A program made the position numbers and the translations under genes. A stretch of DNA of 5,874 nucleotides from Treponema sp. (GTDB taxonomy: Bacteria; Spirochaetota; Spirochaetia; Treponematales; Breznakiellaceae). The notes beneath the pieces are model-generated. The model made no database searches and was not told the origin of the DNA. It saw only the letters and a list, made by a program, of their open reading frames with translations. Positions 1 through 5,666 of the stretch are shown piece by piece. The stretch spans positions 1 to 5,874 of the forward strand of contig JAIRMT010000146.1 of the NCBI GenBank assembly GCA_031258505.1, given 5' to 3'. Position 1 is the first letter of the stretch. Each line of letters opens with the position of its first letter.

Positions 1-113
1 TGCTTTATGGGGGAATTTGGCTGGCTAAGTCAGAGAACGGTAGAGCGAGATCATCCAGCGATCCGGCGTTCACTATCCACTCAGTAACTCACCTTACGCG
101 CCGGAAAGAAAAA

Positions 114-141
114 GAATGAACGCGAATCTTAGCGTCCATTC
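114..141. other. Stem-loop upstream of ptsI
   Basis: Positions 114-123 (GAATGAACGC) pair with 132-141 (GCGTCCATTC) in nine of ten positions; the exception is an A-C mismatch at 119/136. The loop is 8 nt. It could end transcription of a gene lying to the left of the window, since one open frame coming from the left edge has its TGA stop at 117-119 inside the stem. There is no T-run directly after it; the nearest one (160-164) is 18 bases away, so it is not a standard intrinsic terminator. The pairing is seen directly; the role is inference. Confidence 0.4.
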
Positions 142-207
142 GATGACAAATTCTTACCGTTTTTCTTCCTGCGTAGCATGAGACAGGAATTCAAGGAGGT
201 GTTTGCG

Positions 208-235
208 ACTTTGACACAGTTCCCTCTGTTAAAGT
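208..235. promoter_or_regulatory. Operator-like imperfect palindrome over the ptsI promoter
   Basis: The half-sites ACTTTGACACAG (208-219) and CTCTGTTAAAGT (224-235) are inverted copies separated by TTCC. Ten of twelve positions match by Watson-Crick pairing, one is G-T and one is C-C. The palindrome contains the -35 hexamer and nearly the whole spacer of the ptsI promoter and touches the first base of the -10 box. A dimeric repressor bound there would block RNA polymerase. I cannot name the regulator. The symmetry is seen in the sequence; operator function is inferred from its position. Confidence 0.5.
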
Positions 236-240
236 ATGCT
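211..240 (+). promoter_or_regulatory. Sigma70-type promoter of ptsI
   Basis: A perfect -35 box TTGACA (211-216) is followed by an 18-bp spacer and a -10 box TATGCT (235-240), which matches the TATAAT consensus at four of six bases. The predicted start of transcription near 247 gives a leader of about 25 nt before the ATG at 272, just enough to hold the ribosome binding site. It is the best promoter match I found upstream of any gene here. The spacer is one base longer than the usual 17. Confidence 0.6.
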
Positions 241-260
241 GTATTCACAAATATGAAAAT

Positions 261-266
261 AGGTGG
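261..266 (+). promoter_or_regulatory. Ribosome binding site deciding the ptsI start
   Basis: AGGTGG lies 5 bases before the ATG at 272 and fits a Shine-Dalgarno site. The alternative in-frame GTG at 263 lies inside this motif and would have no good site of its own. An in-frame TAG at 260-262 rules out any longer start. The ATG at 272 is therefore preferred. Confidence 0.75.
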
Positions 267-271
267 CTTTT

Positions 272-2026
272 ATGAAAAAGTATACCGGTAATCCCGTATC
301 TCCTGGCATCGCGCTTGGAAAGGCGTTTGTGTATCTGGACAACAACACAAGTGAAGTTCCCCGTTACAGCATACAAAAGAATCAGCTTGACTCCGAATGG
401 AGCCGTTACCTTTCTGCCAATGATAAGGCTATAGAAGAGCTTACGGCGCTGAATGTTCAGGCAAAACGGAATATGGGCAAGGAAAATGCTGACATTTTTG
501 ACGCCCATCTTATGATGCTTGAGGATACGGAATTTCAGGGGCAGATTAAGGAACGGCTGGAGACTTCTCTACAGAACATTGAGTGGGTCATTAAGGAACT
601 TTCCCATGAGATGAGCGCCATGCTCATGGCCTCGCAGGACGCTTACCTACAGGAGCGTGCTGTGGACGTCGTTGATGTGTTACACCGTGTGATGAATAAG
701 CTGCTCTCTGTACAGAAGGGAGCTCTCGCTAATTTGAGTGAAGACGTGATCCTAGTATGCCGCGAACTGCTGCCGTCCGATGCGCTTACCATGAACAAGG
801 CGCGGGTCAAGGCTATTGTCATGGATATGGGCGGGGCAACGTCGCACACGGCGATTCTGGCGCGCGCCTTTGAGATTCCGGCGCTCGTGGGGCTTTCCAG
901 CGTTAGCAAGGAGATCAATACTGGCGACACGCTGATCGTGAATGGCGTTTCTGGGGAGCTTATTGTTAATCCTGAAAAGAGCGTTCAGATCAAGATGGAA
1001 CACGAGAGGAAGCATTACTATAGGCGACTGGGGGAACTGAGGAAGTTGCATAACCTGCCGGCAGAAACCAGAGACGGGTATCGGGTTTCTCTCAAGGCAA
1101 ACATTCAGACGCCAGAGGAGGCTGAGGCCGTGCTTCGCGCGGGTTGCGAAGGTATTGGGCTGTACCGTTCTGAATTTCTGTTTCTTGCCGCGGGCAGGCC
1201 GTCTGATGAGGAAGAACAGTTTAAGGCTTATAGCCATGTGCTTAAGATTATGGGAGACTTGCCGGTAACACTGCGAACTGCTGACGTGGGCGGGGACAAA
1301 CTGCTTCCTGAGTTGCAGTTGTCTGATGAACGCAATCCTATACTGGGCTGGCGGGCGATTCGTGTTTCTCTTTCACAAGCAGAGATATTTAAAACCCAGC
1401 TCAGGGCCATGCTCCGCGCCAGTATGTTTGGTAACCTACGGATCATGTTCCCCATGATTTCCGGTATTGAGGAGCTGGAACAGGCGCTGGCTGTGCTGGA
1501 AGAAGCTAAATCCGAGCTTCACAAGCAAGGAAAGGCGTTTGCGGAAGCTGTTCCGGTGGGAACTATGATAGAGATTCCTTCCGCTGCCCTAACCGCCGAT
1601 ATTCTAGCAGAGAAGTCGAACTTTTTTTCAATAGGAACGAACGACCTTGTGCAGTACACGATTGCCGTAGACCGAGGTAATGAGAAGGTGAGCTATCTGG
1701 CACAGCCTTTTCATCCGGCGATACTGCGTTCTCTCAAGCAGATCATTGACGCGGCGCACGCGAAGAGCATCACGGCGGCTATGTGCGGCGAAATGGCGGG
1801 CAACGCCTCGTTTACGGCGTTACTATTGGGGTTGGGTTTGGATGAGTTCAGCATGAACGCGCTGGCAATACCGCGTATAAAGTGGGTGATTCGGAACGTA
1901 ACACAGGAATCGTGCGGGAGACTAGCGAAAAACGCCCTGCGCTGTACCTCATACCGCGATGTCGGTCGTCTGGTGGAAGACTGGACACTTTCGGAATTGG
2001 GAATTACAAACTACGACGCGATCTAA
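272..2026 (+). CDS. ptsI: PTS enzyme I (phosphoenolpyruvate-protein phosphotransferase)
   Basis: Enzyme I takes phosphate from phosphoenolpyruvate onto a histidine and passes it to HPr, the first step of the cytoplasmic PTS relay. The 584-aa product is full length (the family is about 570-590). The N-terminal part holds the HPr-binding helices and the swivelling phosphohistidine domain, with GGATSH and the active His192. The C-terminal part is the PEP-binding barrel: R299 in GLYRSEF, R335 in RTADVGGDK, E434 in EIPSA, D458 in GTNDLVQY, R468 in VDRGN, and the catalytic Cys505 in MCGEMAG. These positions follow the known E. coli residues. The gene stands alone with its own promoter; no ptsH or permease gene is adjacent, unlike the common ptsHI arrangement. 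In treponemes, as I recall, the PTS is incomplete and thought to be regulatory, which would fit. It could also feed a sugar PTS encoded elsewhere. Family assignment is very secure. Confidence 0.97.
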   Translation: MKKYTGNPVSPGIALGKAFVYLDNNTSEVPRYSIQKNQLDSEWSRYLSANDKAIEELTALNVQAKRNMGKENADIFDAHLMMLEDTEFQGQIKERLETSLQNIEWVIKELSHEMSAMLMASQDAYLQERAVDVVDVLHRVMNKLLSVQKGALANLSEDVILVCRELLPSDALTMNKARVKAIVMDMGGATSHTAILARAFEIPALVGLSSVSKEINTGDTLIVNGVSGELIVNPEKSVQIKMEHERKHYYRRLGELRKLHNLPAETRDGYRVSLKANIQTPEEAEAVLRAGCEGIGLYRSEFLFLAAGRPSDEEEQFKAYSHVLKIMGDLPVTLRTADVGGDKLLPELQLSDERNPILGWRAIRVSLSQAEIFKTQLRAMLRASMFGNLRIMFPMISGIEELEQALAVLEEAKSELHKQGKAFAEAVPVGTMIEIPSAALTADILAEKSNFFSIGTNDLVQYTIAVDRGNEKVSYLAQPFHPAILRSLKQIIDAAHAKSITAAMCGEMAGNASFTALLLGLGLDEFSMNALAIPRIKWVIRNVTQESCGRLAKNALRCTSYRDVGRLVEDWTLSELGITNYDAI

Positions 2027-2060
2027 GTGCTTAGTGGTCAAGTGGTGGTGTCAGACACCA
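2023..2060. other. Two small hairpins at the ptsI/rlmN convergent junction
   Basis: CTAAG (2023-2027) pairs with CTTAG (2030-2034), enclosing the ptsI stop codon. TGGTGT (2046-2051) pairs perfectly with ACACCA (2055-2060) around a 3-nt loop inside the last codons of rlmN. The genes are only 11 bp apart (2027-2037). Neither hairpin is followed by a T-run on either strand, so intrinsic termination is doubtful. Transcripts from the two genes may overlap at their 3' ends. Confidence 0.35.
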
Positions 2061-3102
2061 TAGCCCGGTGTTCCATTTGGGCGCATGGATTAAAACCTAA
2101 TTGGCCACAGGCGCCAGCTATGCCGACGCCTTTTCTGAAACGCCGCGTTATCGAAATGCCCTGGTGTTCAAGTAGGGCGCTAAAGCGTTCCACTTCCCAG
2201 CGGCTGGGTTCACGGAGGGGTTTGCCCTCAAAGCATAAGCCCGGGATCGGGTTCCAGGGGATAAGGTTTATGACGACATCAAGGCCGCGCGCAAAAGCGC
2301 CAAGCGCTGCAGCATCTGTTTCACGGGTATTGAGGTTGCCGAGTAACACGGCTTCCAGCGTGAGGCGCTGTCCCTGTTCTTGCTGGTAATAGGCGAGCGC
2401 GTCATGCAGGCGGGGAAGAGGATTGGCGCGGGCTATGGGCATGAGTCGTTCTCGGAGCGCGGGGTCTGCGGTAGTGATGGAGCAGGCCAGTCGTGTACCC
2501 AGTCTCTTGTCGGCAAGTTCACGGATGCCTTCGACAATGCCGCTGGTGGATATGGTGATACGCCGTCTGGATATGCCCAGATCGCCGGTAAGCACGGCAA
2601 GAGCGGCGCAGAGGGCGTCGAGATTCAGGAGCGGTTCGCCCATGCCCATGATGACAATGTTGGCAATGTCCGTGATGGAACTGAGGCGTAGAAACTGCTC
2701 AACGATTTCTGGGGAACTGAGGTTACGCGAGAAGCCCAGCGAGCCGGTCTTGCAGAAGACACAGGCAACCGGGCAGCCTGCCTGCGTGGAAAGACAGGCA
2801 GTCTTGCGACCATCGGCGTCGCTTAACAGTACCGTCTCAATCCGCGTATGGTCCTGCAGGCTAAGTTGCAGCTTAACTGTTCCGTCGCTGTCTTCAAGGC
2901 GCTGTGAAACTATGCTTGAATAGAGCGAGAAATGGTTTGCCAAGTCCTGGCGTAACGGGACTGCGAGGTCGGTCATGGCCTCAAACGAAGAAACACCCCG
3001 CGCCAGCCAGTGAAACACCTGCCTGGCGCGAAAAGCCGGAAGAGCTTGCAGTAAGTTCTGTAGTTCCGCGAGGGAAAGCCCCGCCAGTGCGCGCCTGATC
3101 AC
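2038..3102 (-). CDS. rlmN: Dual-specificity RNA methyltransferase RlmN (radical SAM)
   Basis: RlmN uses radical SAM chemistry to methylate C2 of A2503 in 23S rRNA, near the peptidyl transferase centre, and in many bacteria A37 of some tRNAs. The 354-aa product has the usual length. The 4Fe-4S cluster cysteines are C110, C114 and C117 (CxxxCxxC). The two mechanistic cysteines are also present: C103, equivalent to E. coli C118, and C332 in GACGQL, equivalent to the methyl-carrying C355. The SAM-binding GEP motif is at 152-160 (MGMGEPLLN). The start is a GTG at 3102 that overlaps the TGA of the upstream TPR gene as GTGA. I see no strong Shine-Dalgarno site, so translation probably depends on coupling to the TPR gene. 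Cfr, the related resistance enzyme, is an unlikely alternative given the otherwise ordinary context, but the two are close relatives and I could not align them here. Confidence 0.96.
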   Translation of the reverse strand: MIRRALAGLSLAELQNLLQALPAFRARQVFHWLARGVSSFEAMTDLAVPLRQDLANHFSLYSSIVSQRLEDSDGTVKLQLSLQDHTRIETVLLSDADGRKTACLSTQAGCPVACVFCKTGSLGFSRNLSSPEIVEQFLRLSSITDIANIVIMGMGEPLLNLDALCAALAVLTGDLGISRRRITISTSGIVEGIRELADKRLGTRLACSITTADPALRERLMPIARANPLPRLHDALAYYQQEQGQRLTLEAVLLGNLNTRETDAAALGAFARGLDVVINLIPWNPIPGLCFEGKPLREPSRWEVERFSALLEHQGISITRRFRKGVGIAGACGQLGFNPCAQMEHRAMVSDTTT

Positions 3103-4250
3103 GATTTCAGCTGCTCAAGGCGTTCAATAATTGGAGTGCTTCTGATTCCAGAGCGCTGAAATTCCTCAAGCGTCTCAATAGCATTATCGGTTTCACCCTT
3201 TTTGATATAACAATCAGCCATCTCAAGGTAAAAACGGTGGTTACGCGGGGCCTGCTGGATGAGCCGATGGAGCGCGGCGATGGCTTCTTCATGTTTGCCT
3301 TGATTTCTGGCCACCAGCGCCAGGCCCAGCACGGCGTAGGTATCAAACTCAATATTCAGAGCGCGCTCGTAATACTCGACCGCCCGCTCATAATCGCCTT
3401 GATTCCGGTAAGCGTCGCCAGCGCGGGTCAGGATCACCTTGTTACGCGGGTCTTGCTCAAGGATGCGGTTCCAATATTCAAGGGAACGGTTTTGCTGGTT
3501 AAGGCCCCGGTAACAGTCGGCAAGGCCGAAAAGGGCGTAGAAGTTGTACGGATCGCGGTGCAGGGCTTTGTCAAAATAGACGATACCTTCAGTGAAGGTC
3601 TTGAGCTTGCGGTGGCAATTCCCGATGGAGGTGAGTACGCGGATGTCCACATTGTCCGGATCGAACTCAAGCATTTTTTTCCAGTAAAAGAGCGCGTCTT
3701 GGTACTCCTTGAAATCGTAATGGAGATGCCCAAGACCAATGATGGCGTAGGGATTTTTTTCTTCCATACTAAGAACCCGAAGGTACATTGTCTTTGAGCG
3801 CCTGAAATCATGTACCTTGCGGTAAGCGTCAGCTATCCGCGTAAGCACAGTGATGTTCTTATCGTCGTGGTGAAGATACTGCTCCCAAATTTCGATGGCT
3901 TTGCGGTACTGGTTGAGCATTTTGTAGCAGTCGGCAAGGCCAAAGAGGGTGTAGTTATTCCCTGGATGGCTATTCAGACAGCGCTGGTAATAGCTCACCG
4001 CCTCTTGAAACGCGCCCCATTTGCGGAACGCGTCGCCCATACCCACTAGAGCGTAGCTGTTGTTCTCATCAAGCGTCAGAATTTTGTTAAAACACTCTAT
4101 GGCATTTGAGATTCGTTTCTCTTTCAGATACTGATACCCCTTTTTTGACCATTCTGACACTTCCGCCAGGTCCCGCTCTGGGTTTGATATAGAGAAAGGG
4201 GCGTTTAAGTTAAAATCATCGACCTTTCGCTGTGCGCACTCGTTATTCAT
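3099..4250 (-). CDS. Cytoplasmic protein of about ten tetratricopeptide repeats
   Basis: The 383-aa product is almost entirely TPRs of about 34 residues, running from residue 32 to about 370, after a short N-terminal segment. TPRs form a helical solenoid that binds other proteins, so a scaffold or adaptor role is likely, but the partner is unknown. No signal peptide or membrane segment is seen. Within the array, units starting at Tyr100, Tyr168 and Tyr238 repeat as pairs of TPRs: LFGLADCY at 102-109 recurs at 240-247, and VLTRIADAY near 135 recurs as VILTRAGDAY near 272. The frame is open further upstream to 4358, but that stretch overlaps the previous gene. The ATG at 4250 is chosen because AAGGA (4259-4263) sits 8 bases before it and the overlap with the upstream stop (ATGAATAA) is only 8 bp. 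The 3' end overlaps the rlmN start by 4 bp. It resembles TPR proteins I recall from treponemes; no specific name can be given. Confidence 0.92.
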   Translation of the reverse strand: MNNECAQRKVDDFNLNAPFSISNPERDLAEVSEWSKKGYQYLKEKRISNAIECFNKILTLDENNSYALVGMGDAFRKWGAFQEAVSYYQRCLNSHPGNNYTLFGLADCYKMLNQYRKAIEIWEQYLHHDDKNITVLTRIADAYRKVHDFRRSKTMYLRVLSMEEKNPYAIIGLGHLHYDFKEYQDALFYWKKMLEFDPDNVDIRVLTSIGNCHRKLKTFTEGIVYFDKALHRDPYNFYALFGLADCYRGLNQQNRSLEYWNRILEQDPRNKVILTRAGDAYRNQGDYERAVEYYERALNIEFDTYAVLGLALVARNQGKHEEAIAALHRLIQQAPRNHRFYLEMADCYIKKGETDNAIETLEEFQRSGIRSTPIIERLEQLKS

Positions 4251-4623
4251 AGGGAGCGTCCTTTTTATGTAATAGATTTTGTATGATTGCTGCCAATCGC
4301 ATGGTGAGTTCATCAAACTTTTTCTGATCCGGCGCGATCCGATACATACGGAGAGCATCTATGTAGCGTCCCTGCTTCTTGTAGGCGTCGCCGATCCGAC
4401 TCAGACCATCTGAATAGCCAGTAGTCTGAAAAATTTTTCGCGCATTCTCGATATTTTCAGCACTACCTGAGTTAAATAACACATTGCCCTTGCGGTTGAG
4501 CGCGACTTTCTGCGCCGCGTTAAGCGCAGATGGTTTAGCGGTAGTTTTGGCAAACACAGGCCTATTGTCCCGCGAACTCACGCTCTCTTTTTCAAAGCGT
4601 TCAAAAATTTTTTTATAATCCAT
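4243..4623 (-). CDS. Small TPR-like protein of unknown function
   Basis: This 126-aa protein has a charged N-terminus (residues 1-35) and then a TPR-like pair of helices: about 38-66 (ALNRKGNVLF and following) and 70-96 (YSDGLSRIGDAYKKQGRY and following). The C-terminal helix is at 102-120. The 'GD-Y-K-GRY-DAL-MY' spacing is typical of one TPR. It is cytoplasmic, with no signal peptide or membrane helix. The ATG at 4623 has AAGG (4631-4634) 7 bases upstream. Its stop overlaps the start of the large TPR gene by 8 bp, so both should be made together, possibly as partners. I recall similar short proteins next to TPR genes in treponemes but could not check. An alternative is that it is an N-terminal part split from the larger gene; intact start, ribosome site and stop argue against decay. 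Confidence 0.87.
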   Translation of the reverse strand: MDYKKIFERFEKESVSSRDNRPVFAKTTAKPSALNAAQKVALNRKGNVLFNSGSAENIENARKIFQTTGYSDGLSRIGDAYKKQGRYIDALRMYRIAPDQKKFDELTMRLAAIIQNLLHKKDAPYE

Positions 4624-4703
4624 GTCCGAACCTTGTTTGTAAATAAATTATTGGTATTATTTCTTTTTTTTATAACATTAGCAACAAGGATCATGCCTGA
4701 AAA
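4624..4703 (-). promoter_or_regulatory. AT-rich gap with possible promoter and RBS-masking hairpin
   Basis: This 80-bp gap between rsmD and the small TPR gene is about one quarter G+C by hand count, far below its surroundings, and has an 8-base A/T homopolymer (4664-4671). Read on the - strand it has TATAAA and TAATAC motifs that could be -10 boxes, but no convincing -35 at the right distance. CCTTGTT and AACAAGG form a perfect 7-bp inverted repeat (arms at 4683-4689 and 4631-4637, loop 45 nt). The second arm contains the AAGG ribosome site of the small TPR gene, so in a read-through transcript the site could be paired and hidden. The pairing is seen; regulation is inferred. Confidence 0.4.
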
Positions 4704-5231
4704 TCATACATGAATAAAAAAGTCAACTGTAGAACGACCATACTTTTTTGACTGTTCCAGTCTCAGTTTCTCCATGATGTCGGGCGTTTCTACGCTGGGG
4801 CGGTGTATAAGCAGGCGCGAACCTTCAACCATAAGGGGCGCGGCAGCAATGGCTTTGACCAGTTCCCATTTGAACTGATAGGGAAACGGTGGATCACAGA
4901 AGATGATGTTAAAGGGCGTTTTGGCGCGCTGGACATACAGCTCCACAGCCATGAAGCGGCACTTGATACGAAGCGGAGCAATGGCCACGTTTTCAAGCAG
5001 AGTCTTTCGTTTCAGCGGGTCCTTTTCCACAGCCTCAACCGGAAAGGCTCCGCGAGAAACCGCTTCCAGTGCAATGACGCCGCTTCCTGAAAACAGGTCA
5101 AGGAAGGACAGGCCGCTAAGGTCTCCCAGGGTGGCAAAGACAGATTCTCTCATGCGATCCATGGCCGGCCTGATGCGCCCCGCAGGTACTTTCACCTGTT
5201 GACCATGTAAGAGACCACCAGAGACCCGCAT
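4704..5231 (-). CDS. rsmD: 16S rRNA (guanine966-N2)-methyltransferase RsmD
   Basis: RsmD methylates N2 of G966 in 16S rRNA during assembly of the small subunit, using S-adenosylmethionine. The 175-aa product fits the family (about 180-200) and is a single Rossmann-type methyltransferase domain. Visible motifs are the N-terminal RVSGG with RPAMDRMRE (residues 21-29; the family usually reads RPT-DRVRE), the SAM loop DLFSGSG (45-51), the acidic E69 after strand 2, and the catalytic DPPF (113-116). The C-terminal KYGRSTVDFF is also typical. The ATG at 5231 begins 3 bases after the TGA of the upstream 143-aa gene with no clear Shine-Dalgarno site, so it is probably translated by coupling. rsmD often sits next to coaD; that partner is not visible here. 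Another DNA or RNA methylase of this fold is possible but less likely. Confidence 0.95.
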   Translation of the reverse strand: MRVSGGLLHGQQVKVPAGRIRPAMDRMRESVFATLGDLSGLSFLDLFSGSGVIALEAVSRGAFPVEAVEKDPLKRKTLLENVAIAPLRIKCRFMAVELYVQRAKTPFNIIFCDPPFPYQFKWELVKAIAAAPLMVEGSRLLIHRPSVETPDIMEKLRLEQSKKYGRSTVDFFIHV

Positions 5232-5234
5232 GGT

Positions 5235-5666
5235 TCAGCCGAGTAGACCCTTTAGTTCACGGGGACCTACCAAAGGCTCGGTAACTAAGGTGGAGTTGAC
5301 TGACGCATCAATGATTCGCTTGCGAGAAAGGCTCTGATTACTTAAAAACACGATGCGCTCACGAAATGAAGGGAAGAGAGTGGCGGAAATGTTGCCGGAA
5401 CCGTTCAGAAACAGGGAGAGAACCTGCGAGAACTGCCACTCGATTTCGGAAAGGTTATCAAACTGCTCGTCCCTTTCGATGAGATAGGCATTTTCAGAGA
5501 GATTCTTGAGAAGAGTTGCGAGGGTAGTATCAATAAAGTCAATATCCTCAAGCGTTTTCTTCAGGAACAGCTCTGTATCAGTTTCCAACAGGAGCAAGTC
5601 CCGAATCATGCGTACTCTCATGCTAAGGATAAAAATGTTATCTTCAAAGTTGATCTTTTTTTTCAT
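5235..5666 (-). CDS. Hypothetical helical protein, first gene of the rsmD block
   Basis: I do not recognise this 143-aa protein. It has a lysine-rich start (MKKK), is rich in Leu, Ile, Glu and Asp, and looks mainly helical across residues 6-90. Residues 95-120 are more basic (FRERIVFLSNQSLSRKR). The tail is short and ends PRELKGLLG. I see no signal peptide, membrane segment, zinc site or nucleotide-binding motif, so it is probably cytoplasmic. The start is well bounded: an in-frame TAA lies directly before the ATG at 5666. The ribosome site is weak (GAAAG, 3 bases upstream). The stop lies 3 bp before rsmD, so expression of the two is linked. Being long, start-bounded and coupled to rsmD favours a real gene; function is unknown. 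Confidence 0.82.
   Translation of the reverse strand: MKKKINFEDNIFILSMRVRMIRDLLLLETDTELFLKKTLEDIDFIDTTLATLLKNLSENAYLIERDEQFDNLSEIEWQFSQVLSLFLNGSGNISATLFPSFRERIVFLSNQSLSRKRIIDASVNSTLVTEPLVGPRELKGLLG

Noticed and set aside
752..1237. 161-codon - strand frame opposite ptsI
   Set aside because: It lies fully antisense to the conserved phosphohistidine and PEP-binding region of ptsI and shows no domain or ribosome site.
2423..2923. 166-codon + strand frame opposite rlmN
   Set aside because: It is Ser/Arg/Pro-rich low-quality protein sequence lying fully antisense to a gene with all RlmN motifs.
3237..3797. 186-codon + strand frame opposite the large TPR gene
   Set aside because: Its periodic composition mirrors the TPR repeats on the other strand. 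It has no recognisable domain, and the - strand frame is clearly the coding one.
4251..4358. Longer start for the large TPR protein (36 extra residues)
   Set aside because: The extension overlaps the small TPR gene and reads as non-TPR sequence, while the ATG at 4250 has a good ribosome site at 4259-4263.
4664..4671. Eight-base A/T homopolymer as a phase-variation tract or terminator
   Set aside because: It lies outside any reading frame, and no GC-rich stem precedes it on either strand.
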